Origin: Peptoniphilus_A olsenii | GTDB lineage: Bacteria > Bacillota > Clostridia > Tissierellales > Peptoniphilaceae | Length of the DNA stretch: 64,000 nt | Assembly: GCF_040545475.1 (NCBI RefSeq) | Contig: NZ_JBEPMA010000003.1 | Location: 164,257-228,256, forward strand | Direction: 5' to 3' | In this document: positions 8,666 to 16,608 of the stretch, piece by piece | Layout of the letters: every line of letters begins with the position of its first letter | Numbering within the stretch: position 1 is the stretch's first letter | Notes under the pieces: model-generated | Database searches by the model: none | Told to the model about the DNA's origin: nothing | The model's input: the letters and a program-made list of their open reading frames with translations, nothing else | Position numbers and translations under genes: made by a program

Positions 8666-9463
8666 TTATTTTTGTTCTAATATTTCTTGCCCAATTTCAA
8701 ACAATAATTCTTTATCCATATTTTCGTCAGCCATTAGCATATATACTACTCCGTCATATTCAAAGCTTAGGTGATTGGATATACTTGTTTCTCTTTCTGT
8801 TCCTTCTCCGCCAATTCCTACATTAAAGAATGGATCATTTTCATTTCTTTCTTTTTCTTCAGGTGTCATCTCATCTTCGCTTGCTAAGAATAAGCTCTCT
8901 AATTGCGTGTAATAATATTTAGTGTCATCGATAGTTCGTATTTCTTGATGCTCTTCTTCTTCAATTTTAAAAGAAGTTTCAGGCACTTTATCAGCTGTTA
9001 AACTAATTTTACTGTCATTTTCATTTTTGTAATTTACATCGATTGTTTTTCTTTTATTAAATTCATTGTGTTCATCGTCTAAATCAGCTACATCAACCAT
9101 ATAAATACCGTCAAATTCATATCCGCCTTTTAATTCTTCTGGAATGATAGCGTCAAATCCTGCTTTCTCTTCTGCTTTTTCTACATCTTCATAGGCTGTG
9201 TAATTGTAGTATGATGTAGATGAACCTACTGTTCCTGTAATCCTACCAACGGCAAATACTCCAACACTTAATAATGCCGCAGCTACTGCTATAATTGCTA
9301 ATTTTCTTTTTTTCATTTTGAATTCTCCTTTTGGTTTTTCTATGTTTGAAATTTCTAAGTCAATTTTATTTTTAAGATACTCAGAGGGAAAAGTATTTTC
9401 GACACTTTGTTTTAATTCATCTTTTATTTTTTTCTCATACTCGGGGCTCCATTTGTTTTTCAT
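8666..9463 (-). CDS. Probable membrane anti-sigma factor of the ECF pair
   Basis: 265 residues: a short cytoplasmic N-terminus (1-52), one membrane helix at about 55-73 and an extracytoplasmic domain of about 190 residues. The extracytoplasmic part has a 'IPEELKGGYEFDGIYMVD' segment resembling DUF4367-type domains. Overlap by 29 bases with the preceding ECF sigma gene and single-pass topology are the main grounds for the anti-sigma call; no classical zinc-binding ASD motif is visible. ATG 9463 has a strong GGGAGG. A second strong site (AAAGGAGA) precedes an in-frame ATG at 9316 (Met50), which would make a product lacking the cytoplasmic part. Confidence 0.7.
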   Translation of the reverse strand: MKNKWSPEYEKKIKDELKQSVENTFPSEYLKNKIDLEISNIEKPKGEFKMKKRKLAIIAVAAALLSVGVFAVGRITGTVGSSTSYYNYTAYEDVEKAEEKAGFDAIIPEELKGGYEFDGIYMVDVADLDDEHNEFNKRKTIDVNYKNENDSKISLTADKVPETSFKIEEEEHQEIRTIDDTKYYYTQLESLFLASEDEMTPEEKERNENDPFFNVGIGGEGTERETSISNHLSFEYDGVVYMLMADENMDKELLFEIGQEILEQK

Positions 9464-10019
9464 AAATACCCTCCCTTCGGGTCAAAAATGTTTCATCAAC
9501 TTTTTCCAATTCTTTTTTCAATTCTTTGCGTGCTTTGTTTAATCTGGATTTTATAGTTCCTTGAAATGTATTGCAAACCGTTGCCATTTCTTTTATTGTC
9601 AAATCATCAAAATAGTATAGTACTAAAACTTCTCTGTGCTTCGGTTTTAGTTTCATCAAACATTCATGAATTTCGCTCTTAAGAAGAAAGTTGTCTTCTG
9701 AGTTTTCGTATGTTTTAGTGTCTACTTTAAATAATATGTGTTCATCTGGAAATTCTCTTTTTTTATTTTTGTATTTTTTGTAGCAAGAATTTTTTAATAT
9801 TGAGAAAATCCAAGATTTAAGCTTTGTTTCGTCTTTTAAAGTATCTATTTTTGTATAAATTGTCACGAAAGTTTCTTGCAATACATCTTCAGCGTCATGC
9901 TTATGTCCTAATATGAGATAGGCTGTTCGGTACAATATGAGATAATATTCATTGTAAAGTGTATCAAAGGAATTTTTGTCGCCGGCCTTTATCCCTTCTA
10001 CTATTTCATGATTGTCCAT
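9435..10019 (-). CDS. RNA polymerase sigma factor, ECF subfamily
   Basis: 194 residues with the two ECF domains. Region 2 is at about residues 20-85, with 'DAEDVLQETFVTIY' and 'LKSWIFSILKNSCYKKYKN' contacting the -10 element. Region 4 is at about 115-170, with LPKH-type 'LKPKHREVLVLYYFDDLTIKEMA' and the helix-turn-helix 'TFQGTIKSRLNKARKELKKE'. The length is slightly long because of a basic C-terminal tail that overlaps the anti-sigma start. The 3' end overlaps the anti-sigma gene, the usual arrangement for a sigma held inactive at the membrane. The inducing signal and the regulon are unknown. Confidence 0.92.
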   Translation of the reverse strand: MDNHEIVEGIKAGDKNSFDTLYNEYYLILYRTAYLILGHKHDAEDVLQETFVTIYTKIDTLKDETKLKSWIFSILKNSCYKKYKNKKREFPDEHILFKVDTKTYENSEDNFLLKSEIHECLMKLKPKHREVLVLYYFDDLTIKEMATVCNTFQGTIKSRLNKARKELKKELEKVDETFLTRREGIYEKQMEPRV

Positions 10020-10107
10020 TGTATCCCCCTTTCATATGATGCATCTATATATAAGAGTATACAGACGAGTAAAAGGTTCATTATTTTTAAAAGTTTTTTA
10101 TGTAAAC

Positions 10108-10133
10108 AAAAAGATAGCTTGTGAAAGCTACCT
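10108..10133 (-). terminator. Terminator of the TlpA-like gene
   Basis: On the minus strand GGTAGCTT-TCAC-AAGCTATC is followed by TTTTTG, 13 bases beyond the stop codon of the thioredoxin-like lipoprotein. Confidence 0.8.
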
Positions 10134-10145
10134 TTATATTATAAA

Positions 10146-10730
10146 TTATTTATTTTCTTCTAATACTTTAGATACAGCATTGTCCCACTGTTCATAACTC
10201 ATGGCACCAACAAAGCCACCAAGTACTGTTCCGTCACTTTTTACTATTAGAGTAGTGGGAATAACTGAAATTTTATTCATGGTATCTTCCATTGTAGGAT
10301 TTGGCATTATATTTGTATAAGTAACTCCTGATTTATCTAATATTTGAATTGCCTCTTCTACATTGGTACTCATAGTTGCGTTTGTATCACTTACAACGCC
10401 TAAGAAGTTCATTTTATCTTTATATTTTTGATTTAATTTTTCAAGTTCTGGCATTTCTTCTATACATGGTGAACAAAATGTTCCCCAGATATTGATAAAA
10501 GTTAGAGGTTTCTCAGCATAAAATTCTTCGGATTTTATCATTTCACCATCTATAATATCAAGAGTTTGAAAATCGAATTTATCTATACTCACATCTTGAA
10601 GTTCTGCGGCTTCTACTGTAGTTGTGTTTTCTGTATCTTTATTTTTATTATTATTTTCTGATTTTTTTGAACAAGCAGTTAGCATCACAAAAATTGATAG
10701 TGCCATCATTATTTTTAAAAATTTTTTCAT
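10146..10730 (-). CDS. TlpA/ResA-like thioredoxin-fold lipoprotein
   Basis: Extracytoplasmic thiol-disulphide oxidoreductase. The signal peptide ends in lipobox LTAC. A charged, low-complexity linker follows, then an AhpC/TSA-redoxin type fold with redox motif FCSPC (Cys86 and Cys89) in the context 'GTFCSPCIEEMPELEKL', and the cis-Pro-like ISVIPTT segment near the C-terminus. The frame opens at a GTG three codons upstream, but ATG 10730 behind GGTGG is the better start, giving 194 residues. It is monocistronic with its own terminator. It could serve reduction of extracytoplasmic disulphides or peroxide defence; no cytochrome maturation genes are nearby, so the partner is unclear. Confidence 0.88.
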   Translation of the reverse strand: MKKFLKIMMALSIFVMLTACSKKSENNNKNKDTENTTTVEAAELQDVSIDKFDFQTLDIIDGEMIKSEEFYAEKPLTFINIWGTFCSPCIEEMPELEKLNQKYKDKMNFLGVVSDTNATMSTNVEEAIQILDKSGVTYTNIMPNPTMEDTMNKISVIPTTLIVKSDGTVLGGFVGAMSYEQWDNAVSKVLEENK

Positions 10731-10817
10731 ATTTACCACCTTATTGTTTATTTAACTTCATTATACAAAATATGACTTATCTTGTCTAATGAGAAAAAAT
10801 ACTATATAATTATTATT

Positions 10818-10874
10818 ACTTGTTCGAGAACTCCAAGTATAAAAAACTAATCAGTTCTCCAAATTCAATGGAGG
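10818..10874 (+). promoter_or_regulatory. preQ1-I-like riboswitch with Shine-Dalgarno sequestration
   Basis: Stem ACTTG (10818-10822) / CAAGT (10834-10838) encloses a loop starting TTC. It is followed at once by the A-rich tail ATAAAAAACTAA (10839-10850), the hallmark of class I preQ1 aptamers. Downstream, CTCCA (10857-10861) can pair with TGGAG (10869-10873), hiding the Shine-Dalgarno GGAGG and preceding a T7 run. Alternatively AGTTCTC (10853-10859) can pair with GAGAACT (10826-10832) inside the aptamer loop, freeing the ribosome site. These structures exclude each other, predicting OFF when preQ1 (or a related base) is bound. The loop is one base shorter than the Bacillus subtilis aptamer, and the pseudoknot pairing was not fully resolved by eye. 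Confidence 0.72.
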
Positions 10875-10881
10875 TTTTTTT

Positions 10882-11829
10882 ATGAAAAAAATTATAATAG
10901 ATGCCGATCCAGGCATAGATGATTCTATTGCAATAATGCTTGCTAGTGCAGTTAAAGATTATGATATTTTAGGTATTACATTGGTTTCAGGCAATGTATG
11001 TATTGATAAATGTGTAAAAAATGTACTCAGGCTTTCCAAATTTTTAGAAAAAGATTTTAATATCTACAAATCAATTCCAACCCCACTTGTAAAAGATTTA
11101 ATTAATGCAGAAGATACTCATGGTGAAGATGGACTAGGAGAAACTTATCTTGAATACGACAAAATTGATGTAAATGATAATGCAGTTGACTTTATTCTTG
11201 ATAGTTTAAAAGAAGACGAGGTAACTATTTTTGCATTGGGGCCTTTAACGAACATAGCCAGAGCAATGAAAAAGGACAAAACAGCTTTTGAAAATGCAAG
11301 AATAATATCTATGGGAGGAAATTTTAAATCCTTCGGTAATATGAGTCCTGTTGCTGAATTTAACTATTATGTTGATTCTGATGCGGCAGATTATGTCATT
11401 CAAAATGCACCAAATCCTATTGAAATCGTGCCTTTAGATGTCACAAGAAAATTTGTGCTCACTCCAAATATTATTGCACTTATGAAAAGGATGAATTCAA
11501 AAATTGCAAATTTCATACAAGATATTACTAACTTTTATATGGATTTTCATTATTCTTATGAAAATATTATTGGTTCTGTAATTAATGATCCTCTTGTTAT
11601 AATGGCAGAAAAATATCCAGAACTATTTACTAAAAATAAATATCACGCAGATGTAATATTAGATGGACCAGCACGTGGCATGCTAATGGTAGATGAGAAA
11701 GATTTTCTCAAGAAAGAAACAAATATTATTTTATATACTGATATAAAATTAAATTCGGTATGGAAAGAATTTTTAGAAATAATTACTCAAAAAGAGGTCG
11801 ATTGTGAATTATTGGAGGCATTATTATGA
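10882..11829 (+). CDS. Nucleoside hydrolase, probably queuosine-salvage (QueK-like)
   Basis: 315-residue cytoplasmic enzyme of the inosine-uridine nucleoside hydrolase family. The N-terminal DADPGIDDSIA holds the calcium-binding aspartates (Asp7, Asp9, Asp13, Asp14). EDTHGEDGLG, FALGPLTNIARA and the central MGG segment are also family hallmarks. The reaction is cleavage of an N-glycosidic bond to free base plus ribose. The riboswitch in front and the overlapping ECF S component behind match the reported Clostridioides difficile-type queuosine/queuine salvage arrangement, which uses a queuosine hydrolase. The substrate is therefore inferred from context; a general purine or pyrimidine hydrolase remains possible. 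ATG 10882 follows GGAGG. Confidence 0.85.
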   Translation: MKKIIIDADPGIDDSIAIMLASAVKDYDILGITLVSGNVCIDKCVKNVLRLSKFLEKDFNIYKSIPTPLVKDLINAEDTHGEDGLGETYLEYDKIDVNDNAVDFILDSLKEDEVTIFALGPLTNIARAMKKDKTAFENARIISMGGNFKSFGNMSPVAEFNYYVDSDAADYVIQNAPNPIEIVPLDVTRKFVLTPNIIALMKRMNSKIANFIQDITNFYMDFHYSYENIIGSVINDPLVIMAEKYPELFTKNKYHADVILDGPARGMLMVDEKDFLKKETNIILYTDIKLNSVWKEFLEIITQKEVDCELLEALL

Positions 11830-12392
11830 AAGTAAATTCTAGAAAAATTACAATATTAGCTATGTGTATAGCAATTAACCTTGTTGGCTCATGGATAGCA
11901 CTTATTTTAAAGCTTCCTGTTTATCTAGATTCTATTGGAACGATAATGGCGGGCTTTGCCTTTGGACCCATTTTTGGTTTGATTACAGGAGTATTAACAG
12001 CATTTGTAAACACAATTGGAGATCCGATAGCACTTTATTTTATGCCAACTCAATTGATAGTAGGTTTTATAGCAGGGTATGTAAAGTCATTAAAAGAGAA
12101 AAACTCCTACAAAAAATTATATCGAACTTTAATAATGTCAGTTCCTGCAGCAATATCCTCTGCATTTATTGCAACTTATTTATTTGGCACAGTAACGACT
12201 GCTGGATCTAGCTATATTGTTCAGTTTTTGAGAGCAATACTTGATTTGAGCGATTTTGTGATAGTTTTTATAATACAATTAATTACAGACTATGCAGATA
12301 AACTAATTTCTATACTATTAGTTTCTAAAGTATATAATATGGCAGCATTTAGAAAAGTTCTGGAAAGAGATAGGTATAGACTTATAAAATAG
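11826..12392 (+). CDS. ECF transporter S component, probably queuine/queuosine/preQ1 specific (QueT/QrtT-like)
   Basis: 188 residues with about five to six hydrophobic helices and the S-component hallmarks: an N-terminal helix beginning NSRKITILAMCIAINLVG, then LPVYLDSIGTIMAG and a GPIFGLITGVLTAFVN segment. S components bind the substrate and share energising EcfA/A'/T modules encoded elsewhere; none is in this window. The start ATG overlaps the hydrolase stop by four bases, so translation is coupled and the same riboswitch governs both. Substrate assignment rests on that context. The last codons and stop lie inside a 24-bp tandem repeat. Confidence 0.8.
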   Translation: MKVNSRKITILAMCIAINLVGSWIALILKLPVYLDSIGTIMAGFAFGPIFGLITGVLTAFVNTIGDPIALYFMPTQLIVGFIAGYVKSLKEKNSYKKLYRTLIMSVPAAISSAFIATYLFGTVTTAGSSYIVQFLRAILDLSDFVIVFIIQLITDYADKLISILLVSKVYNMAAFRKVLERDRYRLIK

Positions 12393-12450
12393 CATTCACG
12401 TTGACTTATAAAATAGCTTTCACGTTGACTTATAAAATAGCATTGACGTG
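12379..12450 (+). repeat. Three-copy 24-bp tandem repeat over the stop codon
   Basis: Units at 12379-12402, 12403-12426 and 12427-12450, each close to GACTTATAAAATAGCATTCACG plus TT, differ at one to three bases. The first unit contains the last codons and TAG stop of the S-component gene; the others are noncoding. Confidence 0.9.
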
Positions 12451-12523
12451 GATGTACTAATTAATATTCGCATTTACTATTTCTTAATTTATAATTTTTA
12501 AAATTTTACTAATTATATTTATA

Positions 12524-12555
12524 AACCTGATTGAAGTATTTCAACCAGGTTTTTT
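12524..12555 (+). terminator. Terminator of the queuosine-salvage operon
   Basis: AACCTG-A-TTGAA pairs with TTCAA-C-CAGGTT around a four-base loop and is followed by a T6 run. Confidence 0.88.
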
Positions 12556-12581
12556 GCTTGAGTAAAAGTTTACAATAGAAA

Positions 12582-12605
12582 AACCGAGTCGCTCGACCCG
12601 GTTTT
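12582..12605 (+). other. GC-rich hairpin downstream of the terminator
   Basis: AACCG-A-GTCG / CGAC-C-CGGTT forms a strong stem with only a short T-run. It may be a back-up terminator. The sequence from 12606 to 12865 is AT-rich and shows no gene or other site. Confidence 0.6.
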
Positions 12606-12865
12606 ACAAAAGGAAATTAATTAAAAAAAGTGTATTAAATAATCTGTTACTATTTTAGCATAATAAAACAATAAAAACAAGTTTTTATAAAATAAAATTT
12701 TTTCTCAAGTTTTCGCTTTGTTAAGCCTTTTTATCAATATATTATCAAATTATGATAAAAAAATTGTAAAAAATTAAAAAAATATTTATTTTATTTTCTA
12801 AGAATATATTTTTTAAAATGAGGTATCATTGTTTTAGATAGAATTTAAATTTATTTCATAAATTA

Positions 12866-12892
12866 TTAGCAGAAGACTTGCAAGAGTGCTAA
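12866..12892 (+). promoter_or_regulatory. CIRCE operator (HrcA site)
   Basis: TTAGCAGAA, nine bases, then GAGTGCTAA. The right arm matches the CIRCE consensus perfectly; the left arm matches at six of nine. The site overlaps the -35 and spacer of the dnaJ promoter, so HrcA binding would block transcription. Confidence 0.85.
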
Positions 12893-12906
12893 ACATAATG
12901 TATAAT
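12878..12906 (+). promoter_or_regulatory. Sigma-A promoter of dnaJ-clpB
   Basis: -35 TTGCAA (12878-12883) and -10 TATAAT (12901-12906) are separated by exactly 17 bases, placing the transcription start near 12913. Confidence 0.85.
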
Positions 12907-12912
12907 AATGAT

Positions 12913-12929
12913 AGTCAAAGAATGTCAAA
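12913..12929 (+). promoter_or_regulatory. CtsR operator
   Basis: AGTCAAA-GAA-TGTCAAA fits the CtsR heptad direct repeat ([A/G]GTCAAA-NAN-[A/G]GTCAAA) with one mismatch. It lies on the predicted transcription start, so CtsR would repress the same promoter as HrcA. Confidence 0.75.
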
Positions 12930-12973
12930 GAAGATTTAAACTTTGATTAAAATAATCGTGAGGAGGAAGTTGT

Positions 12974-13882
12974 TTGAAATATAAAGATTATTACGAAATC
13001 TTGGGCGTGAAAAAAGACGCCGAAGAAAAGGAGATTAAGAGTGCCTATAGAAAACTCGCTAAAAAATATCATCCTGATTTAAATAAAGGTGATGATGCAG
13101 CGAGCGAAAAATTCAAGGAAATTTCCGAAGCATATGAAGTCCTCTCTGATAAAGACAAAAGAAAAAAATATGATACTTTTGGTTCTAATTATGATTTTAG
13201 TGCAGGATACGACTTTGATCCTTCTCAGTACGGTTATACTTACTCGACAGGAGGAAGCGGCACAGATTTTTCTGACTTTTTTGAAACTATATTTGGTTCT
13301 TCGAGAAGGGGAGGCGGAGGATTTAATATTGATGATATCTTCGGTGGTTTTTCTGGAACAGGTGGCAGAACAAAGTCACGTCAAAATAAAAGTAAATTTG
13401 AATCCGAGCTTACAATTTCTATTAAAGAAGCCTATTCGGGTACAGAGAAAAATGTCAGTTTAAGTTATGGAAGCGAAGTTTTTGATATCGATGTAAAAAT
13501 ACCTAGTGGCATCACTCGTGGTAAGAAGATAAGAGTTAAAGGTCAAAAATATGGATTACCTGGAGATATTATGTTTAAGATTAATATTAGAGATGAAAAA
13601 AATATGACTCTTGACGGACTCGATATTGAAATTACTGAAAATATCTATCCTTGGACTGCGGTACTTGGTGGCACAAAAACTGTGGATGCTCTTGATGGCA
13701 AGTTAAAGCTTAAAATTCCACAAAATTTTGTTGGTGGCAACAAGATGAGACTTGCTTCAAGAGGTTTTAAAGATTTGAAAAATAATGTGGGTGATTTATA
13801 TATTAAATTTAATATTGTAAATCCTACTAAATTAAGCGAAAAACAAATTGAACTTTATAAGGAGCTTGAAAGCTCAAATTAA
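12974..13882 (+). CDS. dnaJ: DnaJ-type co-chaperone lacking the zinc-finger domain (CbpA-like)
   Basis: 302-residue Hsp40. It has an N-terminal J domain (about 4-68) with HPD in KYHPDLN, a Gly/Phe-rich region (about 70-135: SGGSGTDFSDFF, RRGGGGFNIDDIFGGF) and two C-terminal substrate-binding beta domains. There are no CxxCxGxG repeats, so this is a class II (CbpA-like) rather than class I DnaJ. It should deliver clients to DnaK and feed the ClpB disaggregase encoded immediately downstream. The start is TTG 12974, eight bases after AGGAGG. It is regulated by the CIRCE and CtsR sites upstream. A full-length class I DnaJ, if present, is elsewhere, so the symbol is family-level. Confidence 0.88.
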   Translation: MKYKDYYEILGVKKDAEEKEIKSAYRKLAKKYHPDLNKGDDAASEKFKEISEAYEVLSDKDKRKKYDTFGSNYDFSAGYDFDPSQYGYTYSTGGSGTDFSDFFETIFGSSRRGGGGFNIDDIFGGFSGTGGRTKSRQNKSKFESELTISIKEAYSGTEKNVSLSYGSEVFDIDVKIPSGITRGKKIRVKGQKYGLPGDIMFKINIRDEKNMTLDGLDIEITENIYPWTAVLGGTKTVDALDGKLKLKIPQNFVGGNKMRLASRGFKDLKNNVGDLYIKFNIVNPTKLSEKQIELYKELESSN

Positions 13883-13894
13883 AGAGGTGTTAAT

Positions 13895-16474
13895 ATGAAT
13901 TTTGAAAAATTTACTCAAAAATCACTAGAGGCAGTGCAAGGTGCATATAATGCTGCCAAAGAGTACGGTAACCCAGAGGTTAAAGAAATCCACATAAATT
14001 ATGCACTTTTAAATGACAACGAAGGGCTTATACCAAGGGTTTTAACCTATATGGATAAAAATCCAGAGATGATTAAAGCTGATGTATTAAAAGTTATTGA
14101 AAGACTACCTAAACAATCTGGCTCACAAGTATATGCTGACGAGTCTTATAGGAAAGTTTTTCAAAAAGCTGAAGAATTTAAAGAAAAACTTGGTGATGAT
14201 TATCTTTCTGTTGAACATATATATTTAGGTATCATCTCAACTAAAGGAACAGATTCATCATCAGTATTTAATAGATTTAATATAGATATGGATTCTTTTT
14301 TAGCTGCATTGCAAAAAATACGTGGGAATCAACATGTAACAACAGATAATCCAGAAGGAACATATGATGCACTTAAAAAATATGGCGAAGATTTAACAGA
14401 ACTAGCCAGAGATGGTAAACTCGATCCTGTAATTGGTCGTGACGAAGAAGTGCGAAATGTAATCAGGATTTTGTCAAGAAGAACTAAAAACAATCCAGTG
14501 CTTATAGGACCTCCTGGGGTTGGTAAAACTGCAATCGCTGGTGGACTTGCACAGAGAATTGTTTCTGAGGATGTGCCTGAAGGTCTTAAAAATAAAACTG
14601 TATTCTCCCTTGATATGGGTGCTTTAGTTGCTGGTGCTAAATACAGAGGCGAATTTGAAGAGAGACTAAAAGCGGTTTTAAATGAAATCAAAAAATCAGA
14701 AGGCGACATTATACTATTTATAGATGAAATTCACAATATAGTTGGTGCAGGCAAGACCGATGGAGCAATGGATGCTTCAAACTTATTAAAACCCATGCTT
14801 GCTCGTGGCGAGCTTCATGCTATTGGTGCAACAACTTTAGATGAATATAGAAAGTATATCGAAAAAGACCCTGCATTAGAAAGAAGATTTCAAAAAGTGT
14901 TAGTAAATGAACCAACTGTAGAGGATACTATAGCAATTCTTCGTGGACTAAAAGGTAAATACGAAATTTATCACGGAATTAGAATTTCTGACTCTGCAGT
15001 AATTGCGGCGGCCACTCTTTCTGATAGATATATATCTGATAGATTTTTGCCAGATAAAGCAATCGACTTGATGGATGAAAGCTGTGCTATGCTTAGAACA
15101 GAAATTGATTCTATGCCTACTGAAATTGACGAAGTAAGAAGAAAAATTTTGCAACTTGAAATTGAAAATGAAGCACTAAAAAAAGAAACTGATAAAGCAA
15201 GTAAAGATAGACTTGAAAAACTAGGTCAAGAATTATCTGAAGAAAAAGCCGAATTTGATAGATTAAAATCAAAATGGGAAACTGAAAAAAAGGGTCTAGA
15301 CTCTTTAAAAGACATCAAAGAGCAAATTGAAGATGTAAATCATCAAATAGAAGAAGCTGAAAGAAATTATAATCTTGAAAAACTTTCTGAACTTAAATAT
15401 GGAATTCTTCCTAAATTGCAAGAAGAACTGGCAGCGAAGGAAGCAGGTGTAAAAGATGAGTCTTCAATGGTCAAAGAAGAAGTTACTGAAGATGAAATTG
15501 CTCATGTAGTAAGTCGCTGGACTGGAATACCAGTTGAAAAGTTAAATGAAAGTGAAAGAGATAAACTTTTAAGTCTTGAAGACATTCTCCACAAGAGAGT
15601 TATAGGGCAAGATGAAGCTATAGAAGTAGTTTCGGATGCAGTAATAAGGGCCAGAGCTGGACTTAAGGATAAAAACAAACCGATAGGTTCATTTATATTT
15701 TTGGGGCCAACAGGAGTTGGTAAAACTGAAACTGCAAAGGCTCTTACTGAAGCACTTTTCGATGATGAGAGAAATATGATAAGAATTGATATGTCCGAGT
15801 ATATGGAAAAACACTCTGTTTCAAGACTTGTAGGTTCTCCTCCAGGATATGTAGGTTATGATGAAGGCGGTCAGTTGACAGAAGCAGTTAGAAGAAAGCC
15901 TTACAGTGTAATATTATTTGATGAAATCGAAAAGGCTCATGGAGATGTATTTAATATTTTACTTCAAGTTCTTGATGATGGTCGTTTGACGGACAATCAA
16001 GGTAGGACAGTTGATTTTAAAAATACAGTTATTATTATGACTTCAAATATTGGTTCGCATTATTTGATAGATGGCATCAATGAAAATGGTGATATACTTG
16101 AATCTGCACGTGAAGCAGTGCTTGCAGATTTAAGATCAAAGTTCAGACCAGAATTTTTAAATAGAGTTGATGAGACAGTTCTATTTAAACCACTTGGCAA
16201 AAAAGAAATCTATGAAATTATCAAACAAAGTGTCAAAGAAGTTGAAGAAAAGCTTCAAGATAGAAATATTAAAATTGAGATTACAGAATCTGCACTAGAC
16301 TTTATACTTCAATCTTCATTTAATGCACAATATGGAGCAAGACCTGTAAAAAGATTTATTGGTCACAGTTTAGAAACAGACCTTTCTAAAATGATAATAA
16401 AAGGGAATATTGTAGATGATGATGTTATAGAGGTTGACGCTATAGCAGGTGCTTTGACTGTTTCCAAAAAATAA
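13895..16474 (+). CDS. clpB: ATP-dependent disaggregase ClpB
   Basis: 859-residue Hsp100. The Clp N domain (about 1-145) is followed by AAA+ domain 1 with Walker A GPPGVGKT (205-212) and Walker B LFIDEIH. Next is the long coiled-coil middle domain (about 405-525) that defines ClpB, then AAA+ domain 2 with Walker A GPTGVGKT (about 604) and Walker B ILFDEIEKAH, and the small C-terminal domain. There is no ClpP-binding IGF/L loop in the second AAA domain, consistent with disaggregation rather than proteolysis. It works with DnaK/DnaJ to resolubilise aggregates. ATG 13895 follows AGAGGTG, 12 bases after the dnaJ stop. No clear terminator follows. Confidence 0.96.
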   Translation: MNFEKFTQKSLEAVQGAYNAAKEYGNPEVKEIHINYALLNDNEGLIPRVLTYMDKNPEMIKADVLKVIERLPKQSGSQVYADESYRKVFQKAEEFKEKLGDDYLSVEHIYLGIISTKGTDSSSVFNRFNIDMDSFLAALQKIRGNQHVTTDNPEGTYDALKKYGEDLTELARDGKLDPVIGRDEEVRNVIRILSRRTKNNPVLIGPPGVGKTAIAGGLAQRIVSEDVPEGLKNKTVFSLDMGALVAGAKYRGEFEERLKAVLNEIKKSEGDIILFIDEIHNIVGAGKTDGAMDASNLLKPMLARGELHAIGATTLDEYRKYIEKDPALERRFQKVLVNEPTVEDTIAILRGLKGKYEIYHGIRISDSAVIAAATLSDRYISDRFLPDKAIDLMDESCAMLRTEIDSMPTEIDEVRRKILQLEIENEALKKETDKASKDRLEKLGQELSEEKAEFDRLKSKWETEKKGLDSLKDIKEQIEDVNHQIEEAERNYNLEKLSELKYGILPKLQEELAAKEAGVKDESSMVKEEVTEDEIAHVVSRWTGIPVEKLNESERDKLLSLEDILHKRVIGQDEAIEVVSDAVIRARAGLKDKNKPIGSFIFLGPTGVGKTETAKALTEALFDDERNMIRIDMSEYMEKHSVSRLVGSPPGYVGYDEGGQLTEAVRRKPYSVILFDEIEKAHGDVFNILLQVLDDGRLTDNQGRTVDFKNTVIIMTSNIGSHYLIDGINENGDILESAREAVLADLRSKFRPEFLNRVDETVLFKPLGKKEIYEIIKQSVKEVEEKLQDRNIKIEITESALDFILQSSFNAQYGARPVKRFIGHSLETDLSKMIIKGNIVDDDVIEVDAIAGALTVSKK

Positions 16475-16508
16475 ATTATTTATTTTAGTTTAATCTAATA
16501 AATAAGTA

Positions 16509-16546
16509 TTGACTTATCGAGTTAATATATATATATATATATATAT
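16509..16546 (+). promoter_or_regulatory. Promoter with (AT)11 tract ahead of the RiPP-like locus
   Basis: TTGACT (16509-16514) is followed after 17 bases by TATATA lying inside an uninterrupted AT dinucleotide run from 16525 to 16546. The run makes up much of the spacer and the -10 region. Confidence 0.55.
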
Positions 16547-16608
16547 TATGAAAATAGGGAAGATAGGATAGATTAAATTTAAAAGTTATAATTTAAAAGG
16601 GGGATTTT

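Noticed and set aside
10030..10090. Autoregulatory ECF promoter (TGAACC and CGTC on the minus strand) before the sigma gene
   Set aside because: The spacing between the two boxes is about seven bases, far short of the usual 16-17, so I could not support it.
12379..12450. Three 24-bp repeats as a mini CRISPR array
   Set aside because: The units are directly abutting with no spacers, overlap a coding end and have no cas genes nearby.
16469..16500. Terminator after clpB
   Set aside because: An imperfect AT-only stem (TTATTTATTTTAG / CTAATAAATAA) is present but lacks a U-run, so it is not listed as a terminator.
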